Origin: Rhodoglobus vestalii
GTDB lineage: Bacteria > Actinomycetota > Actinomycetes > Actinomycetales > Microbacteriaceae
Reading direction: 5' to 3'
Assembly (NCBI RefSeq): GCF_006788895.1
Contig: NZ_VFRA01000001.1
Coordinates: forward strand, 496,001-560,000
Length of the DNA stretch: 64,000 nucleotides
Part shown: positions 36,626 to 46,213 of the stretch, one piece after another
Numbering within the stretch: position 1 is the stretch's first letter
How the letters are laid out: every line of letters begins with the position of its first letter
Made by a program: the position numbers and the translations under genes
The notes under the pieces: generated by a model
What the model was told of the DNA's origin: nothing
Seen by the model: only the letters and a program-made list of their open reading frames with translations
The model's database searches: none

Positions 36626-37701
36626 TCCGCCTCCTCAAGCCGCTTGCGAGCAACCGGTGTGGCACGAGTACCTGTTCCGAGGCGTCTCGTAGCACCGGCG
36701 ATTCCTCCGGGAAGGAACAACACCACAAGGATAAACAGCGTGCCGAGGATAAAGAGAGGTTCTGAGAGAGGAATACGCAGAACTGCGGGAAGGTCGGCGA
36801 TCGCCTCAGACCCAGCGAGTGCAGTGAGGCGCTGATCGAGCAGCGTGTAAACAATGCCGCCAACGATCGCACCCCAGCGTGAGCCAACGCCACCGAGCAC
36901 CACGATCACGAGAATCGTGAGAGTGAAGTCTGCGGATGTTGCCCGCGGCGTCGTTCCGCTCTGCAGGAGCAAGTGGACCATCCCCACGAGCGACGCCAGC
37001 ACTGAAGCGATCACAAACGCCATCAGCTTTACGCCGAACGGGCGCAACCCGAGCACACGAACCCGCAGCTCATTCTCGCGAGTTGCCGTCACCGCATGAC
37101 CGGCACGAGAGTTCTCAAACCACGCAACGATGATGAACACGACAACTAGCAGCGCCAGGGCAAGCCAATACAGGTTGCGCGTGTTCAGCACACCAATAAA
37201 GAATTCCGGGATGTGTTCGGTGTCGAGCCGCAAACCTTCCTCACCACCGGTGATGGAGGGATTGCGGCGCACGAGCACGTTTCCGGCCTGAGCAAACGCC
37301 AGGGTCACCATCGCGAACGAAATTCCGGTAACCCTCAGGCTCAGCGAGCCAAGCAGATATGCCGCCGCGATGACGATCGCCAAGGTGAGTCCCAACGCGG
37401 GGATCAGGGTGAGCTCCGTCTGCTGCAGCACGATCCCGAGGCCGTAGGCACCGAGCGCGAAGTACAGTGCGTGACCAAACGACAGCATTCCGGCGGTACC
37501 GAACAAGAGGTGGTAGCTGAGAGCGAGCGACGCAAAGAGTAACGCCAGTGCAAGCAACTGCAGGGTTCCCGGCGTATACGTGGCGCCCGGCAATACGCCG
37601 GGGATCGAAATATTTAGCACCGGCAGGAGCGCGGCAAGCACCACGAAGGCGCCGCCAACAATCCACCACGTGCGCTGGCTGAGGTTCGTGAGCGACTTCA
37701 T
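36622..37701 (-). CDS. livM: LIV-type ABC transporter permease (LivM)
   Basis: A 359-residue inner membrane permease with about ten hydrophobic segments. YHLLFGTAGMLSFGHALYFA and the VVLGGVGSRWGAIVGGIVYT block (EAA-like loop) are characteristic of LivM. It pairs with LivH to form the channel. It overlaps livH by 4 bases upstream and the acyl-CoA ligase gene by 4 bases downstream. LivM proteins serve importers of amino acids, urea, amides and acids, so the name does not fix the substrate. Confidence 0.92.
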   Translation of the reverse strand: MKSLTNLSQRTWWIVGGAFVVLAALLPVLNISIPGVLPGATYTPGTLQLLALALLFASLALSYHLLFGTAGMLSFGHALYFALGAYGLGIVLQQTELTLIPALGLTLAIVIAAAYLLGSLSLRVTGISFAMVTLAFAQAGNVLVRRNPSITGGEEGLRLDTEHIPEFFIGVLNTRNLYWLALALLVVVFIIVAWFENSRAGHAVTATRENELRVRVLGLRPFGVKLMAFVIASVLASLVGMVHLLLQSGTTPRATSADFTLTILVIVVLGGVGSRWGAIVGGIVYTLLDQRLTALAGSEAIADLPAVLRIPLSEPLFILGTLFILVVLFLPGGIAGATRRLGTGTRATPVARKRLEEAE

Positions 37702-38573
37702 GCTTTCTTCCCCAAGATTCCGGTTGGCCGAACCAACAACACGACAGCGAGCAACAATACGACCATGAGGTCACCCGTGCCGCCGAGGTAATAGTTGGCG
37801 AACTGCTGCAGGATCGCGACGACGACCGAGGCAATGGCGGCACCGGCGAGCGATCCCAGACCACCGATCACCGTGACGATGAAGGCGAAGATCAGCAGGG
37901 ATCCGCCCAGCTGTGGCGATACGTAGCCGAAGTAGTGCGAGGCGAGTACACCGCCGAGACCGGCTGCTGCACCACCGATCGCGAAGACGACCGTGAACGC
38001 TTTGCGAACGTCGATGCCGAGTGCCGTCACCATTGACCGGTTCTCAACCCCGGCCCTAATGACTAGGCCGAAACGGGTATACCGCAAGAACGCGACAATA
38101 CCGAGGAGCACCAGCACAGCGGCCCCGATCAGCAAGAAGCGGTCGTTCGGAACTAGCGCACCGAAGATTTCTGTCGTCTCTGACAGCCACGGTGGTGCGG
38201 TGACGTAGATCGCATCTGTTCCCCAGATGCCCTCAAAGAGCGCGACGGTTGCCAGCGCTAGACCCACAGTCACCAGCACTTGTTCGATGTGGCGATTGTA
38301 CAGACGCCGAATCAGCAGGAACTCGGTCGCCGCTGCAACGACGGCACCAACCACCATGCCCAGCAGCAGCGAGGCGATCAGCGTGCCCCAGCTTTCGCCG
38401 CCCATCCGTCTGGCCAATTCCCACCCGGCGAAAGCACCGAGGGTGAGAAACGATCCATGGGCAAAGTTCAGCACGCCCATGAGCCCGTAGATCAGCGAAA
38501 GACCGGATGCCACCAAGAAGTACAGTGCCCCAAGCCCCAGGCCCGTAATCAGCAGGAGAATTATGGTGCTCAC
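37698..38573 (-). CDS. livH: LIV-type ABC transporter permease (LivH)
   Basis: A 291-residue permease with about eight hydrophobic segments. YGLMGVLNFAHGSFLTLGAF is the LivH signature near the N-terminus, and VTVIGGLGSLAGAAIASVVV the conserved loop that contacts the ATPases. Both sides overlap neighbouring genes by 4 bases (livF before, livM after), so translation should be coupled. Confidence 0.93.
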   Translation of the reverse strand: MSTIILLLITGLGLGALYFLVASGLSLIYGLMGVLNFAHGSFLTLGAFAGWELARRMGGESWGTLIASLLLGMVVGAVVAAATEFLLIRRLYNRHIEQVLVTVGLALATVALFEGIWGTDAIYVTAPPWLSETTEIFGALVPNDRFLLIGAAVLVLLGIVAFLRYTRFGLVIRAGVENRSMVTALGIDVRKAFTVVFAIGGAAAGLGGVLASHYFGYVSPQLGGSLLIFAFIVTVIGGLGSLAGAAIASVVVAILQQFANYYLGGTGDLMVVLLLAVVLLVRPTGILGKKA

Positions 38574-39265
38574 GCGACCCCTAACAATTCTTTTGTCAAC
38601 GCCCCATTGCCGAGTAACTCTTCGGCGCTTCCGTCGTAGACAACTCGTCCGCCCTCAAGCACAATCGCTCTCTCGGCGAGCATCCGCACAACCTGAAGGT
38701 TCTGCTCAACCAGAAGCACGGGAACGGTTTCTGCTGCGCGTTCGAGGGCACGCGCCACATCCACCACGATGAGGGGTGCCAAACCCTTTGTCGGTTCATC
38801 AACCAAGAGCACACGGTTGTCATTCACGAGCGCGCGAGCAAGCGACACCATCTGCTGTTGGCCACCCGAAAGGGTTCCCGCAAGCTGATGTGAGCGCTCG
38901 GTGAGATCGGGAAAGAGCTCGGCGATAAGCTCACGATTCGGAGACGAGTCACGCTCAGCGAGCCGAAGATTCTCCGCAACCGTAAGAGAAGCAAAAACTT
39001 CGCGGTCTTCGGGCACATAACCCACACCGCGCTGCACAATTCGGTGAGTTGGTTCGCGATCAATTCGCTCACCCGCGAGCCTCACCTCGCCCGAACGTTC
39101 GATGAGCCCCAAAATTGCCCGCAGCGTGCTCGTCTTACCCACACCGTTGCGGCCGAGCAGAGCAGTCACCCCCACAGGAAGCATCTCAAAGCTCACCGAT
39201 TCAACAACCTGCTGGCCCTCGATATTGGCGTTAAGATCAGAGACCGTGAGAATGGATTCGCTCAT
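38570..39265 (-). CDS. livF: LIV-type ABC transporter ATPase (LivF)
   Basis: A 231-residue ATP-binding subunit. Walker A is LLGRNGVGKTST, the signature is LSGGQQQMVSLARAL, Walker B is RVLLVDEPTKGL, and the switch His lies in LLVEQNLQVVRML as Gln/Asn, which is normal for LivF. Partner of LivG at the membrane. The ATG overlaps the livG stop by 4 bases. Confidence 0.94.
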   Translation of the reverse strand: MSESILTVSDLNANIEGQQVVESVSFEMLPVGVTALLGRNGVGKTSTLRAILGLIERSGEVRLAGERIDREPTHRIVQRGVGYVPEDREVFASLTVAENLRLAERDSSPNRELIAELFPDLTERSHQLAGTLSGGQQQMVSLARALVNDNRVLLVDEPTKGLAPLIVVDVARALERAAETVPVLLVEQNLQVVRMLAERAIVLEGGRVVYDGSAEELLGNGALTKELLGVA

Positions 39266-40017
39266 AGTGGAGCCCCCAAATAAGCCTTCTGCACCGCTTC
39301 GTCTGCCATTACCGCATCCGGGGTGTCACAGGCGAGCAACTGGCCGTGGTGCATGACCGCCACGCGGTCAACTAGGCCCAGCACGACATCCAGGTGATGT
39401 TCGACCATCAGCACGGTGCGCCCAGAACGATGAACCTGGCGAATGACCTCGCTGAGGCCGGCAACATCGCCCGAAGCGACACCCGCCATCGGCTCATCGA
39501 GCAAAATTACGCTGGGATCTGTGGCAAGCAGCATCGCGATTTCAAGTTTGCGTTTGTCACCGTGTGACAGCACCCCTGCGGCGGTGTTGCCGTGGTGATC
39601 CAAGCCGACCTCATCGAGTCGACCTCTGGCAATCGTTGTTGCTGCATCGTTTGACCGGGGAAACCGAATCACCGAAGTGGAACCACCCAGTTTGACCTGA
39701 GCCGCCAGTCGCACGTTCTCCACGGCGCTCAGCGCCGGGAACAGACTGGAGGTTTGAAAAGTTCTGCCGAGACCCGCCCGGGCTCGCGCATCAATGGTCT
39801 GATTCGTGACATCACACCCCTCAAGAGTGACAACGCCACCGGTGGGTGTCATCACCCCGGAGATGAGGTTGAAGAGCGTGGTTTTTCCTGCCCCGTTGGG
39901 GCCGATCACGCCGAGCATCTCACCCCTGGCAACCGACAGTGACACGTCATCGATGATGACGGCACCGCCGATCGACAGGGCGAGGTGCTCGACCGTGAGC
40001 ACGGGCTGGTCCGACAT
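39262..40017 (-). CDS. livG: LIV-type ABC transporter ATPase (LivG)
   Basis: A 251-residue ATP-binding subunit. Walker A is VIGPNGAGKTTLFN, the signature motif is LSHGDKRKLEIAM, Walker B SVILLDEPMAGV, and the switch His in LMVEHHLDVVL. ARAGLGRTFQTSSLFPALSA is typical of LivG. It begins 13 bases after the binding-protein gene. Confidence 0.94.
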   Translation of the reverse strand: MSDQPVLTVEHLALSIGGAVIIDDVSLSVARGEMLGVIGPNGAGKTTLFNLISGVMTPTGGVVTLEGCDVTNQTIDARARAGLGRTFQTSSLFPALSAVENVRLAAQVKLGGSTSVIRFPRSNDAATTIARGRLDEVGLDHHGNTAAGVLSHGDKRKLEIAMLLATDPSVILLDEPMAGVASGDVAGLSEVIRQVHRSGRTVLMVEHHLDVVLGLVDRVAVMHHGQLLACDTPDAVMADEAVQKAYLGAPL

Positions 40018-40030
40018 TGTTGGGAGCTAC

Positions 40031-41221
40031 TTACTCTGCGATGGGTGGGGTTACGGCGTCTGCGTCAACGGCCGTGACGAGTTCAGGAGCCCATGAGTCG
40101 CCATCAGCGACGAGCTTCACCTGGAACATCGGCTGGATCATTGCGTGGTCTTCAGCACGAACTGTGATCGAACCCTTGACGGAGTCGAACGTCCAGCCCT
40201 CAAGAGCCGCAATCATGGCATCCACATCGTCGCCGCCTTCACGAACTGCGTGAACAACCATCTGAGCGGCAACGAAACCGTCGGGTGAGAAGAGGTCAGC
40301 CTGCTTGCCCTCTGCCTCGAGGTAGCTCACCATCGCCTGATTGGCTTCGTTGTCCGTTGCTTCGCCGAAGTAGTGATTGAGGAAGCTGATCTTGTCACTC
40401 GCGGGGCCGTAGGCACCGTAGGTCGAGATGTCACCAAGACCGGTTGCTACAGGAACGCTATCGAACACGCCCTGCTGGCTGAGGGCTTCCCACATGGCAC
40501 CTGAAGTTGCTCCGGCCCACGCCACGAATACGAGATCGGGCTGCGCATCAACGACCTGCTGAGCGAAGGGGGTGAACTCTGTTGCGTCCTCGGGAACGAG
40601 AAGACTCGTCACGTCGCCACCCTGGCCGCCGAGCACGGCAGTTGCCGCAGCAACGTTGCCCTGACCGAATGCGGTGTCCTGAGCGAAGACCAAAACCGAC
40701 TTCCCTTCCGGGTCACCGATGAAGGTTCCCGCGGTGGCAACGTCTTGGAAACTCTGTCGACCTGAACGGAAGGTGTAGCCGTTGACACCCGTAACAGCAT
40801 CTGCTGCTGCAGGGCCCGAGATGTAGAGCACCTCGTTCTGTTCGGCCTGTTCCGCCAGCGCCAAAGCGATTCCGGACGATACGGTGCCGACGATCACCTT
40901 CTTGCCTTGACCAATCACGTCCTTAGCCGCAGTAACGGCCTTGTCGGCGTCGCCGGCGTCATCCGTGATCTCGATGTTGAGTTCGCGGCCGTCGACGGTG
41001 CCTGTGCCGTCGGTGGCGTAGTCGAGACCGGCATCGAAGCCGGCAAGGTAGGCCTCCCCGTAGGCCGCAAGCGGACCTGTTTGAGACGTGATCATCGAGA
41101 TATCGACCGGAGCGAGCTCGTCGCCGCCCGATCCGGTATCTACGCTGGGGGCACAGCCCGCCAGTGTGAGTGCAACCGTCGCAATTAACGCCGGAGCGAG
41201 GTACTTTTTACTGACCCGCAT
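40031..41221 (-). CDS. livK: LIV-type substrate-binding lipoprotein
   Basis: A 396-residue extracellular binding protein anchored by lipid at C23 (lipobox TLAGC). The mature part is a type I periplasmic-binding fold of the Leu/Ile/Val or ANF-receptor kind (ISMITSQTGPLAAYGEAYLAG, VIVGTVSSGIALALAEQAEQ). It is the first gene of the operon, with AAAGG near the ATG. The genes downstream suggest that its ligand is a hydroxy or fatty acid, or an ester of one, and not an amino acid; this is inference. Confidence 0.9.
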   Translation of the reverse strand: MRVSKKYLAPALIATVALTLAGCAPSVDTGSGGDELAPVDISMITSQTGPLAAYGEAYLAGFDAGLDYATDGTGTVDGRELNIEITDDAGDADKAVTAAKDVIGQGKKVIVGTVSSGIALALAEQAEQNEVLYISGPAAADAVTGVNGYTFRSGRQSFQDVATAGTFIGDPEGKSVLVFAQDTAFGQGNVAAATAVLGGQGGDVTSLLVPEDATEFTPFAQQVVDAQPDLVFVAWAGATSGAMWEALSQQGVFDSVPVATGLGDISTYGAYGPASDKISFLNHYFGEATDNEANQAMVSYLEAEGKQADLFSPDGFVAAQMVVHAVREGGDDVDAMIAALEGWTFDSVKGSITVRAEDHAMIQPMFQVKLVADGDSWAPELVTAVDADAVTPPIAE

Positions 41222-41258
41222 GATGGGACCTTTCCTGCTGCCTTAGAAGGATTGTGAT

Positions 41259-41283
41259 CTGAACCTGAGACCCGGTTCAGGTT
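41259..41283. promoter_or_regulatory. probable operator between livK and thiolase
   Basis: Two overlapping inverted repeats: CTGAACC/GGTTCAG (41259-41265, 41274-41280) and AACCTGA/TCAGGTT (41262-41268, 41277-41283), each with an 8-base spacer. The site overlaps the -35 region of the thiolase and suits the TetR-type regulator encoded in the operon. Confidence 0.6.
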
Positions 41284-41288
41284 TCATG

Positions 41289-41294
41289 TAGCCT
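41289..41294 (+). promoter_or_regulatory. -10 box of the thiolase gene
   Basis: TAGCCT, about 55 bases before the GTG start, which has AAGGAG. The operator lies just upstream. Confidence 0.5.
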
Positions 41295-41348
41295 ATGGTT
41301 GCACAACCTCGCTGTCAACAACGGCGCACAAACAAAGGAGTATGCACA

Positions 41349-42545
41349 GTGGCCAACAGCCCCGCACCCAACGATGTAGTAATCCTTTCCGCAACACGCA
41401 CCCCACAAGGGAAACTGCGCGGACAACTGGGCTCACTCACCGCTGTTCAGCTCGGCGCAGTAGCTCTCAGCGCAGCAGTAGAACGCGCCCGAGTCAACGT
41501 CGACGACATCGACCAGATCATCTTCGGTCAGGTTCTGCAGGCCGGCGCTGGCCAAAACCCCGCCCGCCAGACCTCCATCGCCGCCGGCATCGGCTGGAAA
41601 ACTCCGGCGGTCACCGTGAACAAAGTGTGTCTATCTGGGCTTGCCGCCATCGTGGATGCTGCGCGCCTCATCCGTCTCGGCGAAGCAAACGTCGTGGCTG
41701 CCGGCGGTCAAGAATCCATGACCAACGCACCGCACATACTGGCTGGATCGCGCATGGGTTGGGCTTACGGAACAGTCTCTGCACTCGACTCCGCCGCCCA
41801 CGACGGGCTCACGGATGCCTTCGATGCTGAATCGATGGGCGCCAGTACCGAACGCCACAATGGCCGTCTCGATATCGGTCGCACCGAGCAGGATGAGATT
41901 GCTGCCGCCTCCCACGTGCGTGCTGCCGCCGCAATGGAGTCCGGTGTTTTCGCCGACGAGATTGCGGCCGTTACGATTCCTCAGCGCAACGGTGACGACC
42001 TCGTGATCGATACGGATGAGGGTGTACGCGCCAACACGACCGTCGAAACTCTCGCAGGGTTGCGCCCCGCCTTCGACCCGGCGGGAACCATCACTGCCGG
42101 AAACTCGTCCCCCCTCAGCGATGGCGCATCCGCCGTAATTCTGGCCAGTCGAGCGTGGGCCGAAGAACACGGCCTCACCTGGCTTGCCGTGCTTGACCGC
42201 TCAGGCCACGTCGCCGGCCCCGATAACTCACTGCACTCGCAACCCTCCCGTGCCATTGCCGCGGCGCTGGAAAACGCCGGGTGGACCGCTGACAGTCTCG
42301 ACTTCGTCGAGATCAATGAAGCATTCGCTGCGGTGAGCCTTCGTTCAACCGCAGAGCTGGGGTTGAGCCATGACATTGTGAACATTCATGGTGGAGCAAT
42401 CGCCCTCGGACACCCCATTGGCGCCTCTGGCGCACGGCTCGTGGTGCACGCGGCTCATGAGCTCGCTCGCCGGGGTTCCGGTCGGGCTGCCGTCGCACTC
42501 TGCGGTGGCGGCGGACAGGGCGACGCCCTCCTGCTCCGCCGCTAA
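41349..42545 (+). CDS. acetyl-CoA C-acetyltransferase (thiolase)
   Basis: A 398-residue thiolase that splits acetoacetyl-CoA into two acetyl-CoA (or runs in reverse). C94 in NKVCLSGLAAI is the nucleophile, GGAIALGHPIGASGARL carries the His, and CGGGGQGDA the second Cys. The frame begins at 41295, but the GTG at 41349 follows AAGGAG at 8 bases and begins VANSPAPNDVVILSATRTP, the usual thiolase opening. It diverges from the livK operon and would complete its pathway. Confidence 0.92.
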   Translation: MANSPAPNDVVILSATRTPQGKLRGQLGSLTAVQLGAVALSAAVERARVNVDDIDQIIFGQVLQAGAGQNPARQTSIAAGIGWKTPAVTVNKVCLSGLAAIVDAARLIRLGEANVVAAGGQESMTNAPHILAGSRMGWAYGTVSALDSAAHDGLTDAFDAESMGASTERHNGRLDIGRTEQDEIAAASHVRAAAAMESGVFADEIAAVTIPQRNGDDLVIDTDEGVRANTTVETLAGLRPAFDPAGTITAGNSSPLSDGASAVILASRAWAEEHGLTWLAVLDRSGHVAGPDNSLHSQPSRAIAAALENAGWTADSLDFVEINEAFAAVSLRSTAELGLSHDIVNIHGGAIALGHPIGASGARLVVHAAHELARRGSGRAAVALCGGGGQGDALLLRR

Positions 42546-42565
42546 CGCAAGAGGATGCGGTCGGT

Positions 42566-43894
42566 CTAGAAGAACGAAATCGGCTTGACGATGTCTGCGT
42601 AGATCAGCAGCGCACTCATGCTGCCAAGCAGCACAACGACCACCAGAGTCAGGGGAATGATCTTCGCGGTGTCAACAGGGCCCGGATCGGGCTTGCCAAA
42701 CAGCTTGGCGAAAAAACGACGGATTGCCTCGTAGAGGGCACCCGCCACATGACCACCGTCGAGGGGCATCAGCGGCACCAGGTTGAAGACAAACAGCGCC
42801 ACGTTGAGAGAGCCAATCAAACCGACCAGCGACGCCACACGGTCGGCAACCGGAGATGAATCGAGGCTGGAAATTTCGCCGGCGATACGGCCAACCCCGA
42901 CCACACTGATCGGGCCGTTCGGGTCGCGCTCACCGGGACCGAAAGCTGCATTAGCAACATCGATCATGCGCTGGGGAAGGTTCAGAATCACGTTTCCGAC
43001 GGCTACGACGTTGTCTCCGACAGCGGGCAGAACAGCTGTCACCGGTTGCGGGACAGTTTCTACGGCCGAACCGATCCCTAAGAAACCATATTCTTCCGTT
43101 TGCGGTTCACCTGCCGCGTTCTCAAGAATCCGGCCACGGTCATCGTAGACATAGCGTTCCGTGAGCAGTGGCTCGACGAGGAGGGTTCTCTGGCTTCCCT
43201 CACGATCGACCACGACCGTGAGGTCATCGCCCGCCGCCGCCCGAATGTACTCCGTGGCTTCAGCCCACGATTCCACCGGCTCACCATCCATCGACACAAG
43301 CCGGTCGCCCGGCAGTATTCCCGCAGCAAAACCGGGGGCTGCGGGATCAGAACTCTCACAGGTTTGACGCTCCGAGGTGGCAGCAAGCACGCACTCAGAA
43401 ACGCTGCCGATCGTTGTTGTGGTCTGGGGTAACCCGAAACCCACCAAAAGAATCGCGAACATCACGACTGCGATCAGCAGATTCATGAACGGGCCGCCGA
43501 GCATAATGATGACTCGCTTGAATACAGGCAAATTATAGAAAGCCCGTGACTCGTCGACATCGACGAGGGTGTCCGCACTCGCGGTGCGAGCATCCTGCAC
43601 CAGGGACTGAAAAATACCGGTCGTAGCCGTTCGACCACCACTGTTCGCTTTTCCCGGAGGGTACATCCCGGCCATCGCGATATAGCCGCCCAAAGGAATC
43701 GCCTTGACGCCATACTCCGTCTCGCCACGCTTGCGAGAAAAGAGCGTCGGGCCGAAACCAATCATGTATTGGCTAACTCGCACCCCAAAGAGTTTTGCCG
43801 GCACCAAGTGGCCGATCTCGTGCAGGCCGATCGACACGGCAAGGCCGACGACGACCACCAGGATGCCGAGAAGATATAGGAGCACGTTTTCCAC
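42566..43894 (-). CDS. rseP: site-2 type intramembrane zinc protease (M50)
   Basis: A 442-residue membrane protease that cleaves anti-sigma factors or similar membrane proteins. HEIGHL (25-30) in the first helix is the zinc site, a PDZ domain (about 195-260, AAGILPGDRLVSMDGEPVES) follows, and the LVPLMPLDGGHV block in the third helix gives the third ligand. Corresponds to Rip1 of mycobacteria. The GTG start is leaderless, behind TATTCT. It follows dxr, as in most actinobacteria. Confidence 0.92.
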   Translation of the reverse strand: MENVLLYLLGILVVVVGLAVSIGLHEIGHLVPAKLFGVRVSQYMIGFGPTLFSRKRGETEYGVKAIPLGGYIAMAGMYPPGKANSGGRTATTGIFQSLVQDARTASADTLVDVDESRAFYNLPVFKRVIIMLGGPFMNLLIAVVMFAILLVGFGLPQTTTTIGSVSECVLAATSERQTCESSDPAAPGFAAGILPGDRLVSMDGEPVESWAEATEYIRAAAGDDLTVVVDREGSQRTLLVEPLLTERYVYDDRGRILENAAGEPQTEEYGFLGIGSAVETVPQPVTAVLPAVGDNVVAVGNVILNLPQRMIDVANAAFGPGERDPNGPISVVGVGRIAGEISSLDSSPVADRVASLVGLIGSLNVALFVFNLVPLMPLDGGHVAGALYEAIRRFFAKLFGKPDPGPVDTAKIIPLTLVVVVLLGSMSALLIYADIVKPISFF

Positions 43895-43900
43895 CAGCTA

Positions 43901-43906
43901 AGAATA
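43901..43906 (-). promoter_or_regulatory. -10 box for leaderless rseP
   Basis: TATTCT with exactly 6 bases to the GTG at 43894. Confidence 0.5.
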
Positions 43907-43984
43907 GCCACGCGCACCGACGCCGACCTGTGCCAGCGCTGTGGAGCGCTCAGAACTGACCCGCACTGGGGGTGGATGCTGCCC

Positions 43985-45067
43985 TCAGCGGCGAGTTTCG
44001 AGTACCGAATCTGCCTCGCGGCGAGCCCACCCCTCGGCGTCGTGCAGCGCGTCCAAGCTCAAGTCTGTCGGTTCGTGGCGCTGCACAACCTCTTCGATCA
44101 CATCCAGAATGTCTAGGTAGCCGATTACCCCCGCGTGGAAGGCGAGCACAGCCTGCTCATTGGCCGCGTTGAACACCGCAGGGAAGGTGCGCCCGGCGGC
44201 ACCCACAGCCTTCGCCATCTCGACGGCAGGGAACACTTCGCTGTCGAGTGGCTCAAAGTTCCAGGTGCTTGACGTCGTCCAATCGAGCGGTTTACCGACA
44301 CCAGAAACACGGTGCGGCCAATTGAGTGCGAGAGAAATCGGCAACCGCATATCGGCTGGGCTCGCCTGGGCAAGCGTGGATCCATCCACAAACTCCACCA
44401 TCGAATGCACGATCGACTGCGGATGCACCGTGACAGCAATGCGGTCATAGGGCACACCGAAGAGCAAGTGTGCCTCGATCACCTCAAGACCCTTGTTGAC
44501 GAGCGTCGACGAGTTTGTGGTGATCACAAGCCCCATGTTCCAGGTGGGGTGCGCGAGCGCCTGCTGCGGAGTGACATCGCGCAACGACTCTCGCGTGCGG
44601 CCACGAAAGGGGCCGCCGGATGCCGTCAACACCAGCCGACCAACTTCGGACCGTTCCCCCGACCTCAGTGCCTGCGCGATCGCCGAATGCTCGGAATCGA
44701 CCGGCACGATCTGGCCTGGCGCCGCTCGCGACACGACCAAATCTCCGCCAACAATCAGACTCTCCTTGTTGGCCAAAGCCAACACCGCACCCGAATCGAG
44801 AGCCGCGAGCGTGGGCCCGAGCCCCACCGAACCCGTGATGCCGTTGAGAACAACATCGGCCGAAACATCCCGAACCAATTGGGCAGCCTGCTCAGCGCCG
44901 AACGCGATGTGCTGCACTCCGAATCGGGCGGCCTGCTCTTCAGCGAGCACACGATTGGATCCCGCAGCAAGACCCACTACCTCGAACTGATCACGATTGG
45001 CATCGATGACTTCGAGAGCCTGTGTGCCGATCGACCCGGTTGAGCCCAGCAGAATTATCTTGCGCAT
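43985..45067 (-). CDS. dxr: 1-deoxy-D-xylulose 5-phosphate reductoisomerase
   Basis: Makes 2-C-methyl-D-erythritol 4-phosphate in the non-mevalonate pathway. The 360-residue protein opens with [17 protein letters not shown] (NADPH binding). [14 protein letters not shown] contains metal ligands, and [12 protein letters not shown] and [20 protein letters not shown] the conserved active-site blocks. Leaderless ATG behind TAAGGT. Confidence 0.96.
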   Translation of the reverse strand: MRKIILLGSTGSIGTQALEVIDANRDQFEVVGLAAGSNRVLAEEQAARFGVQHIAFGAEQAAQLVRDVSADVVLNGITGSVGLGPTLAALDSGAVLALANKESLIVGGDLVVSRAAPGQIVPVDSEHSAIAQALRSGERSEVGRLVLTASGGPFRGRTRESLRDVTPQQALAHPTWNMGLVITTNSSTLVNKGLEVIEAHLLFGVPYDRIAVTVHPQSIVHSMVEFVDGSTLAQASPADMRLPISLALNWPHRVSGVGKPLDWTTSSTWNFEPLDSEVFPAVEMAKAVGAAGRTFPAVFNAANEQAVLAFHAGVIGYLDILDVIEEVVQRHEPTDLSLDALHDAEGWARREADSVLETRR

Positions 45068-45073
45068 CCCGCT

Positions 45074-45079
45074 ACCTTA
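45074..45079 (-). promoter_or_regulatory. -10 box for leaderless dxr
   Basis: TAAGGT with exactly 6 bases to the ATG at 45067. Confidence 0.5.
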
Positions 45080-45116
45080 GCGAGCCGTCGGGGCCAACAA
45101 CCGCGACGAGCGGCCG

Positions 45117-46100
45117 TTAGCCGATGCCGAGAATATCGACTACAAAGACAATCGTGTCGGTGCCGGCGATTGCCGCACCCTCATTGCCTTTGTCGCCGTA
45201 ACCCTCGCTCGGTGGGAGCACCGCCAGAATCTGAGAACCCACTGTTTGACCCTCTAGCGCGGCCTTGAACCCGGGAACGACCTGGCCAGTATTGAACCGT
45301 GATGGCTCTCCTCGGGCCCAACTCTCATCAAAGATTTCACCCGTCGTCCAATTCATCCCCACATAGTGGACGATCACATCGGAATTCTCTTCAACGGTGG
45401 CGCCATCGCCCTGTTTCAGAACTGCTACTTCCAGCTTCGAGGGAGGGTCAGTGGAGGGAATTGTGATCGTTGGTCGACCGTCATCATCGAGCTCAACCGT
45501 CGGCAGCCCGTCGACCGCCGGCTGGTCTTCACCGTCCGCGCGCGGAAGAGCTGGATCGGCGGGAGCGTCAACCGAAACGACATCAGCAACGAACACGATG
45601 TCGTCGTCGGCCGCGACACCGAGCTGCTCGCGAGCGGCATCATCGGCGAAGGACTCGGCCGGCGGAATCACTCCGATCACGCGCGAACCGGAGGTGGAGC
45701 ACTGAATGGTTTTGACGATACCCACGAGAAACTGTTCAGGGTCGACCGGAAGCGGTGCAAGACCGGTTTCGTCGTAGGTGGTCGCGGAAAGCTCTTCACC
45801 CGTGGCACCGCTGTACAGGCTGAAGTGGACGTTTGCGATGGCGCCTTCGAGGGCAACCTGATCGCCGTCACCCTCAATTGCGACGGAACGTTCTGTCTCC
45901 GAGACAGCGGTAGGGAAGTCAATCTCGACGACCGGTTTAGTGCCAAAATCGCCACTGGCCGTGACAGCCTCCGATGCGGCGCCAGACTCTGCGGGCACGC
46001 AATCCGCTGACTGCTCAGCCGTTGAGGAGTCGGCGGGGGCACACGCGGCGAGAGACACCACAACGCCGAGGGTCAGAAAGAACGGAATCGCTTTACGCAC
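45117..46100 (-). CDS. FKBP-type peptidyl-prolyl isomerase lipoprotein
   Basis: A 327-residue lipoprotein with a signal peptide and lipobox Cys at 20 (SLAAC). It appears to contain two FKBP units. Residues about 235-326 are a good FKBP domain (DVIVHYVGMNWTTGEIFDES, QVVPGFKAALEGQTVGSQ, PPSEGYGD). Residues about 80-176 follow the same outline (VHFSLYSGATGEELSAT, GVIPPAESFADD, IVFVADVV) but lack most active-site residues. It would help folding of exported proteins on the cell surface. GTG start with AAAGG at 5 bases. Confidence 0.87.
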   Translation of the reverse strand: MRKAIPFFLTLGVVVSLAACAPADSSTAEQSADCVPAESGAASEAVTASGDFGTKPVVEIDFPTAVSETERSVAIEGDGDQVALEGAIANVHFSLYSGATGEELSATTYDETGLAPLPVDPEQFLVGIVKTIQCSTSGSRVIGVIPPAESFADDAAREQLGVAADDDIVFVADVVSVDAPADPALPRADGEDQPAVDGLPTVELDDDGRPTITIPSTDPPSKLEVAVLKQGDGATVEENSDVIVHYVGMNWTTGEIFDESWARGEPSRFNTGQVVPGFKAALEGQTVGSQILAVLPPSEGYGDKGNEGAAIAGTDTIVFVVDILGIG

Positions 46101-46213
46101 AGGGACCTTTCACAGCAAAAACACGGACCTCTAATGCTGCCCCATCCTTGCTGTGTGTAGCGTGTGGAATCGCCCATTGGAGTTTGGTGTGCCGCCCAGC
46201 AGTGAGTCGCGAG

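Noticed and set aside
43930..43950. AGCGCT-GTGG-AGCGCT hairpin between dxr and rseP
   Set aside because: A 6-bp stem of a self-complementary hexamer is easily found by chance in GC-rich DNA and has no T-run.
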